Source: Phycisphaerales bacterium (GTDB taxonomy: Bacteria > Planctomycetota > Phycisphaerae > Tepidisphaerales > Tepidisphaeraceae). From it: a stretch of 9,061 nucleotides of DNA. The position numbers and the translations under genes are program-made. The notes beneath the pieces were generated by a model, which saw nothing but the letters and a program-made list of their open reading frames with translations, ran no database searches and was not told the DNA's origin. The stretch is from positions 1-9,061 of the forward strand of contig JAQGHJ010000573.1 in the NCBI GenBank assembly GCA_028288905.1. Direction: 5' to 3'. Shown here one piece after another: positions 1-7,664 of the stretch; the stretch's first letter is position 1, and every line of letters starts with the position of its first letter.

Positions 1-1
1 C

Positions 2-733
2 CGCCCCGACGCGGCCGCCCGCGGGGCTGGGGCACCCGACGCGACGCCGGCCCGGGCCGGCGAGGCCGAGCAGGCCCGCCAACGCGGGTCGGACGACGAA
101 GATCGCCGTGCCGGCGCGGACCGGCAGCGGCAGGCCGACGCCGTGCGGCAGCCCGATCGCCAGCAGCGGGCGGAAGCCCAACAGCGCGAGACGCAACAAC
201 GGGCCGACGCCCAGCAACGGGTCGAAGCGCAACGGCGAACCGAGGCCCAGCGGCCGGCCGCCCAGCCGCAGGAGACGGCTCGGCGGGACGAGGTCCGGCA
301 GGGCGACGTCCAGCGGCGGGCGGCGGACGTCGAGCGGCAGCGGGACTCGGACCGCCAGCGCGAGGCGGCCGCCGGCCAACAGCGTGATGCGGCGCAGCGC
401 GAGGCCGCCCAACGCCAAGCCGACAACCAACGGCAGGCCGAGGGTCAGCGGCGGATGGCCGCCCAGGAGCAGGAGGCCCGGCAGCAACGGCAGGAGGCCG
501 ATTCCCGCCGCCAGCAGCAGCAGCAGCAGCAGCAGGCTGACCGTGCGCGGGACGACGCCGCCGCTGCGGCCGCCGCCCGCCAACGAGACGCCGACCGCCC
601 CCGGCGGGCGGACCCCGACCCCCGGCCGGGCAACCGCTCGACGGATGTCGCCGGCCCGCGCGGGTCCCGCGGCTCGACCGACCCGCGCGGCTCGCGGGAC
701 GATGACGACCGGCCGGCCCGCGGTCGACGGTAA
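2..733 (+). CDS. Gln/Arg/Ala-rich low-complexity protein, 3' part only
   Basis: The frame is open from the window edge to the TAA at 731-733, giving 243 residues with no stop, so the true start is probably outside the window. A GTG at 143 is the first internal start candidate but has no special support. The product is almost entirely Q, R, A, E and D. Near its middle it has an irregular 6-7 residue periodicity (QRAEAQ, QRADAQ, QRVEAQ), which suggests a long charged helix or coiled coil, then eight consecutive Gln, a short Ala run and an Arg/Gly/Asp/Pro-rich tail ending RPARGRR. Codons in this frame end almost always in G or C, consistent with real coding. No catalytic motif or named domain is visible, and any folded domain would be upstream of the window. 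It could be the disordered tail of a secreted or nucleic-acid-binding protein, but function cannot be assigned. The gene converges on the large - strand gene. Confidence 0.6.
   Translation, partial: RPDAAARGAGAPDATPARAGEAEQARQRGSDDEDRRAGADRQRQADAVRQPDRQQRAEAQQRETQQRADAQQRVEAQRRTEAQRPAAQPQETARRDEVRQGDVQRRAADVERQRDSDRQREAAAGQQRDAAQREAAQRQADNQRQAEGQRRMAAQEQEARQQRQEADSRRQQQQQQQQADRARDDAAAAAAARQRDADRPRRADPDPRPGNRSTDVAGPRGSRGSTDPRGSRDDDDRPARGRR
512..535 (+). repeat. (CAG)8 trinucleotide tract encoding poly-Gln
   Basis: Eight perfect CAG units lie in frame in the Q-rich gene and encode eight Gln. All other glutamines around it use a mixture of CAG and CAA in a non-repetitive context, so this is the only pure simple-sequence stretch in the gene. 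Such tracts can change length by slippage in steps of one codon without breaking the frame. Confidence 0.9.
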
Positions 734-837
734 CGAGGGTGCGAACGAGGCCGCCGGCGCGGGCAACGATGCGTGCCCGGGCCACCCGGTCGGGCCACAG
801 ACCTCCCGCGAGTCGAGAGGTGCGACGGGTGACGGAA

Positions 838-875
838 ACGACGGAGCCCCGGCCGTGCGGCCGGGGCTCCGTCGT
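838..875. terminator. Perfect 17-bp hairpin, probable bidirectional terminator
   Basis: Positions 838-854 and 859-875 are perfect reverse complements (17 bp, core GGAGCCCCGGCC) around a GTGC loop. The hairpin lies between the stop of the + strand Q-rich gene (733) and the stop of the - strand quinoprotein gene (934), where a shared terminator is expected. There is no long U-tract on either side (CATTACG after it on +, TTCCG on -), so it would be a strong-stem, tract-poor terminator. Apart from the hairpins I see nothing in 734-933. Confidence 0.65.
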
Positions 876-899
876 CATTACGCTCGATCGGTCGGTTTG

Positions 900-924
900 C
901 CGGCCGCCGTCGTGCGGCGGCCGG
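900..924 (-). terminator. 10-bp hairpin just after the quinoprotein stop
   Basis: Positions 900-909 (CCGGCCGCCG) and 915-924 are perfect reverse complements with a 5-nt loop. On the - strand the stem begins 9 nt after the stop codon at 934-936. It has no U-tract. It may be the first of two stacked terminator stems for the - strand gene, or simply a 3'-end stabilising hairpin. Confidence 0.4.
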
Positions 925-933
925 GCGCCGGGG

Positions 934-3900
934 TCAGGCCCCGGTCCGGGTGATCTCGACGTAGTTCAGGGCGGTCGCCAGGGCGGCGGCCGACCCGTTG
1001 TCGATGGTCAGCTTCCCGTCCGTCACCTTCACGCTCACGGTCGTGGTGCGGAACGCGTTGGCGGCCGTCGCGGTGTTCGCGTACGTGCTGGCGCCCTCGA
1101 CCCGGATCGTGTTCGTCGCGGCCGACAGCGCGTCGCCGACCGACAGCTTCACGCTGTACGTCCCGCTCGGGACGGCGATCTCCCACTTCGCCCCGGCCGT
1201 CAGCCGGACGACCGTGTCCAGCTTCTGGTCGGCGTTCTTCGCCCGGTCGTGCACGTTCGCCGCCTGGCTGACGTTCCACCCGTAGGTCTGCCCGCCGGCC
1301 TGCGTGCCGTACAGCCCGCCGGCGTCGACCGCGTACCCGCTCACCGCCGCCGCGGCCGCCGGCTGGAAGTTGATCTTGGCCGACGTGAACGCCGCCGCCA
1401 TCACGGTGGCCGACACGTCCGTCGTCACCGCCTTGCTCCCGTCGGAGATCGTGCACCGCAGCGTGTACGCGCCGGCCGCGGCGAACGTGACGTTCAGGGC
1501 CTTGGCGGCGTTCGTCCCGTTGGCCGAGAACGTCGGGGCGGCGGCCCCGGTCGGGGCGGCGACGACCGACCAGGTATAGGTCAGCGCCGCCTCCCCGCCG
1601 TCGTCGGCCCCGAGGGCCGACAGGGCGGCGGCCGTTCCGGCGACCGGGCCGGTCGGCGTCAGCTTCGCCACCGACGCGACGGTCGGGGCGGCGTTCACCA
1701 CCACCGGCGGCGGCGGGGGCGACACCGGCGGCGGGGGCGACACCGGCGGCGGGGGCGAGGTCGGGGGCGAGGCCGGGCCGGCGTTGTCCCGCACGGCCAG
1801 CACCTCGGCCGCCGTCAGCACCCGGTCGTACACCCGCACGTCGTCCAACGCGCCCCGGAACGCGTTCACGTCCCCCGTCGTGGTCACGATCCGCCCGAGG
1901 CTGCTGAATGGGGTCGTCTTGGTGCCGGGCGCGCCGGTCGCGGTCGCCTGCGCCACGCCGTCCACGTACACCCGGAGCATGCCGGTGCCGGCGTCACGGG
2001 TGAGGGCGACATGGTGCCATTGCCCGTCGTTGACCGCGGTCGTGCTGGTGGCCGCGTCGTCGTCGCCGGCCCGGACGGCGATCCGCCCAGCCGCATCGAG
2101 CGTGCCCCAGAACACGTCGTTGTCGCCCCAGTGCTCCTCGACGCCGGCGATCCCCGGGGCCTCCCAGTACAGGTCCTGCCCGACTTGGGTCGTCTTGACC
2201 CAGGCGGTCAAGGTGGCCGTCCCACCGAGCGTGGCGGACAGGTCGGCGCCGCCGGTCGCGACGTAGTCGTCGCTGCCGTCGAGGCTGACGGCGGACCCAG
2301 ACCGGCCCGTCGTCCAACCGGCCCCGTTGGTAAGGGTGCCGGCCCGGGTGCCGGCGGCGTCGGCCGCGGTCGTCCCGGCCACTTCGTCGAACGCCCACCG
2401 GTCGACCAGCCCCGCCGTCACGTCGGCCGAGGCGGCGGTGACCGTCACGGCGGCGGTCGCCGTCTTGCCGCCGGTCGTCGCCCGGACGGTGGCGGTCCCG
2501 CCGGCGGAGGCCGGGGCGGCGTACAGCCCGGCCGCCGACACCGTGCCGGCCCCGCCGGCGTCCACCACCCACACGAACGTCGGCTGCGTCGCCAGGGCGG
2601 TGCCGAACTGGTCCCGGGCGACGGCCGCGAACGCCAGCGTCGCCCCGGCAGCCACGGTCGTGGTGGCGGGCGTGACGGCGACGCTCATCAGCACCTGCCC
2701 GACCGTCACCGTCACCTCGCTGGCGACGATCGCCCCGACCGCGTCCTTGGCGGTCGCCCGCAGGACGTACGCGCCGGCCTTGGCGAACGTGGCCGTCAGC
2801 GCCTTGCCGGCGTTCAGCCCGTTCGCCGACCCGAACGTCGCCGCGGCCGGCCCGCTCACCTGCGACCACGTGTACGTCAGGTTCGGTTCCCCGCCGTCGT
2901 CGGCCGCGAGCACGGTCAGGGCGGCGGTCTTGCCGTCGGCGGCCGCGGCGGCCTTGGCGGCCGTCGCCACCGTCGGGGCCGCGTTGACGGCCGACGTCGT
3001 GACCACCACCTTGTCGAACAGCGACGTGTTCAGCACCGACACGTCGTGCGCGCACACCGCCAGCCCGACGAACACCGGGCCCGTCATCGCGACCGTGACC
3101 TGGTCCACCTGCTCCCACGTCTGCCCGTCGGCCGACCGGTACGCGGTGAAGACGCTCCCCTCCCGCTTGAGCTTCAGGTAGTACGGGGTCGTGATCCCGC
3201 CGAACGAGCTGGTGCCCGTCGACCCGCCGGCCGTCGACCGGGCGTGGAACTCGCCCCAGTCCCCGGCGCCCTCGACGTCCACCTGCACGTTCGCCGCGTC
3301 GGCGGCGAGGCTCTGGCGGAACTGCAGGCCGGCCTTGGCGCTGCCGTTGGTGTTCTCGACCGCCCGCACCCGGGCGACGATCGTCGCGTCCCCGGTCACC
3401 TGCTGGTACACGTACCGGAACGAGTCGCTGGCGCCCCAGATGTCCGCCCCGGCCCCGGCGACCGAGAACGTGCCGGCGGCCGCGTCGTACGCGGTGCTGC
3501 CGGCCTTGCCGACCGGCCCGACGTCCGCCGACTGCCACGGGACCGGGACCGTCGCCGCGGCCGCGAACGTGGCCGTGTACGTCCCGCCGGCGGCGGCCGC
3601 GATCACGTTGTGCGTCGACGCCCCGCCGTCCGACCACCCGGCGAAGTTGTACAGCACGCCGTTCACCGTCTGCGGCGTCACCGCGACGACCGAACTGGCC
3701 GACCCGACGATCACCGTCCGGCTGAACGACCCGGTCACCGACTCGCCGTTGAAGCTGATCGTGGCCCCCGCCACGTTGCTGAGGAAGGTGAGCGTGGCCG
3801 TCTGCGGGAGCAGGACGACGGACTTCGTCGCGGCCAGCCCGCCCGAGTCGGTCGCGACCAGCCGCAGCTCCAGGCTCGACGGGTACTCGTGGTCCGGGGC

Positions 3901-6144
3901 GACGAACGACCCGGACGACACGCCGGCGAACTCCTGCACGACGTGCTCGTGGTACGTGCCCGGGCTCGACGCGTTCTCGTGCCGGAGCACGACCTGCCAC
4001 CGCAGCCCGGCGGCCGACAGCGTGCCGTCCTGCTGGTCGGACGCGTACCCGCCGAACGAGATCACGTCCCCGACCTTCCACGTCAGGGCCGTCGACGGGC
4101 TGGTGATGACCGGGACCGGGACCGTGTTGCCGGCCGAGATCGTGACGGACGCGACGTCGCTCAGCCCGCGGGTGTCGGTTACCTGCACGCGGACGACGTA
4201 CGTGCCGGCGGTCGTGTAGGTGTACGTCGGGCTGACGCCGGTCGCGTCGTCGAACCGACCGTCCCCGTTCAGGTCCCAGGCGTAGCCGAGCGCGTCGGTC
4301 GAGTCCGGGTCGGTGCTGGCCGCGGCGGAAAACTTCACCGTCAGCGGGGCGGCCCCGTTCGTCTTGTCCGCCGTGACGGCGGCGGTCGGGGTCCGGTTGG
4401 TCGCCGAGGCGAACGTGTACCGGTACACCTTGCCGCCGTTGTCGACGGCGAACAGGTCGCCGTTCGGCCCGGCCATCAGCTGGGTGGCCGCAACCCCGAG
4501 CTTGAACACATGCCGGTTGGTCGGGTCGGGCAGCCCGTCGACCCCGCGGTACATGACGTACACGGACTGGCGGGCGTAGTCGGCGAAGAACAGCGCGTCC
4601 TTGTACGCCGACGGGTAGCTGTTGCCGGTGTAGAACGACACGCCCGAGATGCTCGACCCGCCGGTCGGCTCGGCCGACCCGATCACCACCTTCTCGCTGT
4701 GCTGGTACGCGTAGTACGGGGTGACGACGGCGCTGGGGCCGGCGTCGTACAGGCTCTCGAGCAGCGGCAGGTTCAGCCCGTCGTACCCGCCCTGGCGGTT
4801 CGGGCCCTCGTACGCCGGCCACCCGTAGTTCGCCGCCGCGTCGGGCGACACGGTGATCCGGTTGATCTCCTCCCACGTGTTCCACCCGACGTCGGCGGCC
4901 CAGATCTCGCTCGTCCCCGGGCGGAACGTGATCCGGAACGGGTTGCGGAACCCGTACGCGATGATCTTCTTGGCGTTCTCGTCGACGCCCGAGGCGTACA
5001 GCGGGTTGTCAGCCAGGGCGGCCCCGGTGTCCGGATCGATCCGGATGATCGTCCCGCTCAGCCCGGTCGGGTCGCCGGTCGACCGCACGTCCTGCGACCG
5101 GACCGCCCCGCCCTCGTTGGCCGGGTCGTTGAACGGGTTGCCGGTCTGGCCGTAGTCGGCGTAGTTGAAGCTCGCCCCGTCGCCGGCCGACGCGTACAGC
5201 GCGCCGTCCGGGCCGAACGTGAGCGTCCCGATCGAGTGGCTCGGGAACTGCTGCTTCCAGTCGCTGATCAGCACCTTCTCGCTGCCCGGGACCATGGTGT
5301 TGCCGGCGGCCGTCAGCCGGCTGAGCCGGCCGGAGACCAGCGCGCCCTGCCCGGTCGCGTCCGGCCCGTCGTCCGAGTCGGTGTCGGGCGTGCCGTACTT
5401 CGGGGCGGTGCCGCCGACGTCCCCGTCGAACGCGTACAGCACGTACACGTACGGGTTCGTCGCGAAGTCCGGGTGCAGCGCCAGCCCGAGCAGCCCGCGG
5501 TCCCAGAAGTTGTGGACCTCGGTCCGCAGGTCGGCGAACACGGTGTACGCCGTCGCGTCGACGCTCGCGAACACCTTGATGATGCCGCTCTTCTCGGCCA
5601 CGAACACCCGCCCGTCCGGGGCGAACTGGATCGAGGTCGGCTGGGTCAGCCCGCCGGCGAACAGCGCCTGCTGGGTGAACTGGGCGGTGCCGGTCGTGAA
5701 CCCGAACGACAGGTCGGCGTCGAGCAGGTGCCCGGACACGTCCGCCACACCGGCCGCCCCGCCCTTGACCGTGGCGGTGAAGTAATCGTTCGTCTTGGCG
5801 AGCGTCGCGGTCGGGTTGAGGGTGGCGATCTTCGTCGTCGGGTTGTACGTGACGGCGGCCGGGACGAGGGCGCCGGACGGGTCCCGGAGCTGGAACGTGC
5901 TGCCGTTGAGCGTCGCGGCGTTCAACCCGGTGGCGAACGTGACGGTGACGTTGGCGGTCTGGCTGACGGACTGCATGCCGTTGTACGGGCCGGTGCTGGT
6001 CGCCTCCAGGTCCTCGCCGGCGTGCATGTACGTGCGGGTCTCGAGCGCCTCGACGGCCTGGGCCGCGGCGGTGGCGATGACGGCCCGAGCGCCGGTGCGG
6101 CGCGACGTCGACGGCCGGCGGCCGAGAAGCGTTCCCCACGTCAT
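934..6144 (-). CDS. Giant secreted PQQ-dependent sugar dehydrogenase-like multidomain protein
   Basis: A 1736-residue protein. I chose ATG 6144 because AAAGGAA lies 6 nt upstream; the frame stays open to 6273 but that extension has no support. Residues 1-43 are Arg-rich and carry VEALETRTYMHAG, a planctomycete-style N-terminus without a clear hydrophobic signal core. Modules in order: Ig-like (Big_5 type), about 58-151; glucose/sorbosone dehydrogenase-type six-bladed propeller, about 155-580; PKD, about 585-670; further Ig-like/repeat segments, 675-862; DUF1349-like beta-sandwich, about 867-1050; Ig/PKD-like, 1054-1150; Big-type, 1151-1236; LamG/concanavalin-type, about 1245-1452; Pro linker, 1457-1480; a second copy of the Ig/PKD-like module, 1484-1581; malectin/CBM-like domain from 1588 to the end. 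In the propeller, HSIGTLTFGPDG (His303), YGFRNPF (Arg400, Asn401) and EEINRI...NYGWP match the catalytic His, Arg-Asn and PQQ/calcium regions of soluble glucose dehydrogenase. Inferred role: extracellular oxidation or binding of sugars or polysaccharide. Substrate, and activity itself, are uncertain. Confidence 0.88.
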   Translation of the reverse strand: MTWGTLLGRRPSTSRRTGARAVIATAAAQAVEALETRTYMHAGEDLEATSTGPYNGMQSVSQTANVTVTFATGLNAATLNGSTFQLRDPSGALVPAAVTYNPTTKIATLNPTATLAKTNDYFTATVKGGAAGVADVSGHLLDADLSFGFTTGTAQFTQQALFAGGLTQPTSIQFAPDGRVFVAEKSGIIKVFASVDATAYTVFADLRTEVHNFWDRGLLGLALHPDFATNPYVYVLYAFDGDVGGTAPKYGTPDTDSDDGPDATGQGALVSGRLSRLTAAGNTMVPGSEKVLISDWKQQFPSHSIGTLTFGPDGALYASAGDGASFNYADYGQTGNPFNDPANEGGAVRSQDVRSTGDPTGLSGTIIRIDPDTGAALADNPLYASGVDENAKKIIAYGFRNPFRITFRPGTSEIWAADVGWNTWEEINRITVSPDAAANYGWPAYEGPNRQGGYDGLNLPLLESLYDAGPSAVVTPYYAYQHSEKVVIGSAEPTGGSSISGVSFYTGNSYPSAYKDALFFADYARQSVYVMYRGVDGLPDPTNRHVFKLGVAATQLMAGPNGDLFAVDNGGKVYRYTFASATNRTPTAAVTADKTNGAAPLTVKFSAAASTDPDSTDALGYAWDLNGDGRFDDATGVSPTYTYTTAGTYVVRVQVTDTRGLSDVASVTISAGNTVPVPVITSPSTALTWKVGDVISFGGYASDQQDGTLSAAGLRWQVVLRHENASSPGTYHEHVVQEFAGVSSGSFVAPDHEYPSSLELRLVATDSGGLAATKSVVLLPQTATLTFLSNVAGATISFNGESVTGSFSRTVIVGSASSVVAVTPQTVNGVLYNFAGWSDGGASTHNVIAAAAGGTYTATFAAAATVPVPWQSADVGPVGKAGSTAYDAAAGTFSVAGAGADIWGASDSFRYVYQQVTGDATIVARVRAVENTNGSAKAGLQFRQSLAADAANVQVDVEGAGDWGEFHARSTAGGSTGTSSFGGITTPYYLKLKREGSVFTAYRSADGQTWEQVDQVTVAMTGPVFVGLAVCAHDVSVLNTSLFDKVVVTTSAVNAAPTVATAAKAAAAADGKTAALTVLAADDGGEPNLTYTWSQVSGPAAATFGSANGLNAGKALTATFAKAGAYVLRATAKDAVGAIVASEVTVTVGQVLMSVAVTPATTTVAAGATLAFAAVARDQFGTALATQPTFVWVVDAGGAGTVSAAGLYAAPASAGGTATVRATTGGKTATAAVTVTAASADVTAGLVDRWAFDEVAGTTAADAAGTRAGTLTNGAGWTTGRSGSAVSLDGSDDYVATGGADLSATLGGTATLTAWVKTTQVGQDLYWEAPGIAGVEEHWGDNDVFWGTLDAAGRIAVRAGDDDAATSTTAVNDGQWHHVALTRDAGTGMLRVYVDGVAQATATGAPGTKTTPFSSLGRIVTTTGDVNAFRGALDDVRVYDRVLTAAEVLAVRDNAGPASPPTSPPPPVSPPPPVSPPPPPVVVNAAPTVASVAKLTPTGPVAGTAAALSALGADDGGEAALTYTWSVVAAPTGAAAPTFSANGTNAAKALNVTFAAAGAYTLRCTISDGSKAVTTDVSATVMAAAFTSAKINFQPAAAAAVSGYAVDAGGLYGTQAGGQTYGWNVSQAANVHDRAKNADQKLDTVVRLTAGAKWEIAVPSGTYSVKLSVGDALSAATNTIRVEGASTYANTATAANAFRTTTVSVKVTDGKLTIDNGSAAALATALNYVEITRTGA
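1402..1695 (-). repeat. Second copy of a duplicated Ig/PKD-like module
   Basis: Residues 1484-1581 of the quinoprotein align with residues 1054-1150. Both begin NAAPTVA, share ADDGGE followed by LTYTW, then have an N-A-x-KAL-x-(V/A)TF block and an AGAY-x-LR segment, and end in a beta strand with TV. This copy follows the Pro-rich linker and precedes the C-terminal carbohydrate-binding-like domain. Confidence 0.8.
1705..1776 (-). repeat. Proline-rich linker with 18-bp tandem repeats
   Basis: It encodes residues 1457-1480, reiterating SPPPPV/SPPPPP. At DNA level an 18-bp unit, + strand GGCGGCGGGGGCGACACC, occurs exactly at 1709-1726 and 1727-1744, with a partial third copy from 1745. It separates the LamG-type module from the final Ig-like plus carbohydrate-binding-like pair and is probably a stiff spacer. 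The + strand is extremely G-rich here. Confidence 0.85.
2695..2985 (-). repeat. First copy of a duplicated Ig/PKD-like module
   Basis: Residues 1054-1150 of the quinoprotein, partner of the copy at 1402-1695. The shared motifs (NAAPTVA, ADDGGE, LTYTW, AGAY) occur in the same order and at nearly the same spacing, indicating duplication of one roughly 97-residue beta-sandwich unit. It sits between the DUF1349-like and Big-type modules. Confidence 0.8.
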
Positions 6145-6552
6145 GTCTTGTTCCTTTCGAATGCCCGGTGACGCCGACCTGTCCGGCCCCGCCCATGCGC
6201 GGTTTCGGCCGACGTCCCGTTCGGACGACCGACCGATCCCGGCACCCCGCGGCGGCGACGAACGCCCGGCCAACGCCTTCGCACCCGCGGAGGCGGCCAG
6301 CGTCGATCTACGATTGATCGGATACGGCGGCCACCCGCGTCGGCGATTTGCCCGTCAAACGGACCGGCGGCCGGGGTGGCGGCTGATAAGAGGCGAGGGT
6401 GGTATAGTTCGGTCCGTTTGGGCGGGCAATCGGATTTTGGGGTTGACCGGCAAAGGCTGCGTGCTCAGCACCCGATTCGCCCGCCCCAGCTTTCCCAGCC
6501 CGCACGACCGCGCCAACCCGGGGATTCGGCGGGGCAGTCTGGCACGAAGAAG
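6145..6552. other. Divergent intergenic region between the quinoprotein gene and potA
   Basis: 408 bp without a convincing gene; both flanking genes read away from it, so it must hold their promoters. A TATAGT at 6403-6408 on + is a possible -10 box for potA, about 145 bp upstream of its start, but no good -35 lies at the right distance. Near 6303-6322 a short imperfect palindrome surrounds GATCTACGATTGATC, a conceivable operator. I see no confident - strand promoter, riboswitch or small RNA. The potA frame stays open upstream to 6376, but that stretch has no similarity to the family. Confidence 0.4.
6151..6157 (-). promoter_or_regulatory. Ribosome binding site of the quinoprotein gene
   Basis: On the - strand this reads AAAGGAA, 6 nt before ATG at 6144. 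It is the clearest Shine-Dalgarno in the window. It fixes the start there rather than at the upstream in-frame start at 6273, whose extra 43 residues resemble translated non-coding DNA. Confidence 0.75.
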
Positions 6553-7656
6553 ATGATGACGGACGCCCCCCGCATCCGGATCGAGGCCGTGTCCAAACGG
6601 TTCGGCCGCCCGCCGGCCGGTCCCAAGGACGCATCGCCGCCCACGGTAGGCGGCGGCGGCGGTGACCACGTCGCGGTCGACGCCGTTTCGCTCGACGTGG
6701 CGGCCGGCGAGTTCTTCTCGCTGCTGGGGCCGAGCGGGTGCGGGAAGACGACGCTGCTCCGCATCCTGGCCGGGTTCGAGGCGCCCGACGCCGGGCGGGT
6801 GTTCATCGACGGGCGGGACGTGACGGCGTTGCCCCCGGCCGCCCGCCCGACGAACCTCGTGTTCCAGCAGTACGCCCTGTTCCCGCACTTGACGGTCGGG
6901 CAGAACGTCGGGTTCGGGCTCCGGTACCGGAACATCAAGGGCGCCGACGCCGACCGGCGGGTGGCGGAGGCGCTGGACCGCGTCCGGCTGGCCGGGTTTG
7001 GCGGGCGGCGGCCGCACGAGTTGAGCGGCGGGCAGAAGCAGCGGGTCGCCCTCGCCCGGGCGCTGGTGATGGAGCCGGCCGTGCTGCTGCTCGACGAGCC
7101 GCTCGGGGCGCTGGACCAGAAGCTGCGGCGGGAGATGCAGGTCGAACTCAAACACCTGCAGCGGGCGGTCGGGATCACGTTCGTGTTCGTCACCCACGAC
7201 CAGGAGGAGGCGCTGGTGATGAGCGACCGGATCGGCGTGATGAACGCCGGCCGGCTGGAGCAGGTCGGCGACGCCCACGCCGTGTTCGAGCGGCCGCGGA
7301 CCGAGTTCGTCGCCCGGTTCATGGGGGCGGCGAACTTCCTGACGGACGGGAGCGGCCGGCGGTTCGTCGTCCGTCCCGAGAAGCTGACCTTACGGGCGGC
7401 CGAGGCCGGGGCAGCGTCGGTGGGGCCGGCCGACGCCGGGACGGTGCCCCCGTCGTTCGCCGCCCGCCCGGTGACGGTGGTCGAGCGGCTGTACCAGGGG
7501 CTGAGCACCGCCTGGACCGTCCGCGACGCCGCCGGGGCGGTGCTGACCGTGTACGAGCAGAACGCCACCCCGTTCGCCGCCGCCGCCCGTCTCGCGGACG
7601 GTACGCCGGCCGTACTGACGTGGGATCCGGCCCACGAGGTGGTGCTGGACGGGTAA
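6553..7656 (+). CDS. potA: Spermidine/putrescine-type ABC transporter ATP-binding protein
   Basis: A 367-residue ATPase that would power uptake of polyamines or a related cationic substrate. Walker [10 protein letters not shown] is at residues 59-67, Q-loop VFQQYALFP at 103-111, signature LSGGQ at 157-161, Walker B VLLLDEP at 177-183 with catalytic Glu182, and H-loop VTHD with His215. The run [14 protein letters not shown]...MSDRI is typical of PotA, and a C-terminal TOBE-like regulatory domain occupies about 270-360, so length and order fit the family (E. coli PotA is about 378 residues). ATG 6553 or the adjacent ATG 6556 is the start; the GAAGAAG just before is a weak ribosome site. Odd: residues about 19-39, between the first strand and [10 protein letters not shown], are a Pro/Gly-rich insert containing TVGGGGGD. 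potB follows after 149 bp that hold a repeat element. The exact substrate (polyamine versus iron or phosphonate) is inferred. Confidence 0.93.
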   Translation: MMTDAPRIRIEAVSKRFGRPPAGPKDASPPTVGGGGGDHVAVDAVSLDVAAGEFFSLLGPSGCGKTTLLRILAGFEAPDAGRVFIDGRDVTALPPAARPTNLVFQQYALFPHLTVGQNVGFGLRYRNIKGADADRRVAEALDRVRLAGFGGRRPHELSGGQKQRVALARALVMEPAVLLLDEPLGALDQKLRREMQVELKHLQRAVGITFVFVTHDQEEALVMSDRIGVMNAGRLEQVGDAHAVFERPRTEFVARFMGAANFLTDGSGRRFVVRPEKLTLRAAEAGAASVGPADAGTVPPSFAARPVTVVERLYQGLSTAWTVRDAAGAVLTVYEQNATPFAAAARLADGTPAVLTWDPAHEVVLDG

Positions 7657-7664
7657 TCAAAAGG

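Noticed and set aside
445..798. Cys-rich small - strand frame with a run of eight Cys
   Set aside because: The Cys run is just the complement of the CAG tract. No other support for coding.
1994..4885. 963-residue open frame on - overlapping the quinoprotein gene
   Set aside because: It is in another frame of the same strand, Arg/Gly-rich and without motifs.
739..6171. 1810-residue open frame on + antisense to the quinoprotein gene
   Set aside because: Its product is an Arg/Gly/Val-rich string with no domains, as expected from an antisense frame of very GC-rich DNA. The - strand frame has clear domain motifs throughout.
6403..6408. TATAGT as a confident potA promoter
   Set aside because: It resembles a -10 box, but no acceptable -35 lies 16-18 bp upstream and such hexamers arise by chance, so it is mentioned only within the intergenic entry.
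6376..6552. In-frame upstream extension of potA
   Set aside because: The 59 extra residues have no resemblance to ABC ATPases, and the family normally starts at or near [13 protein letters not shown].
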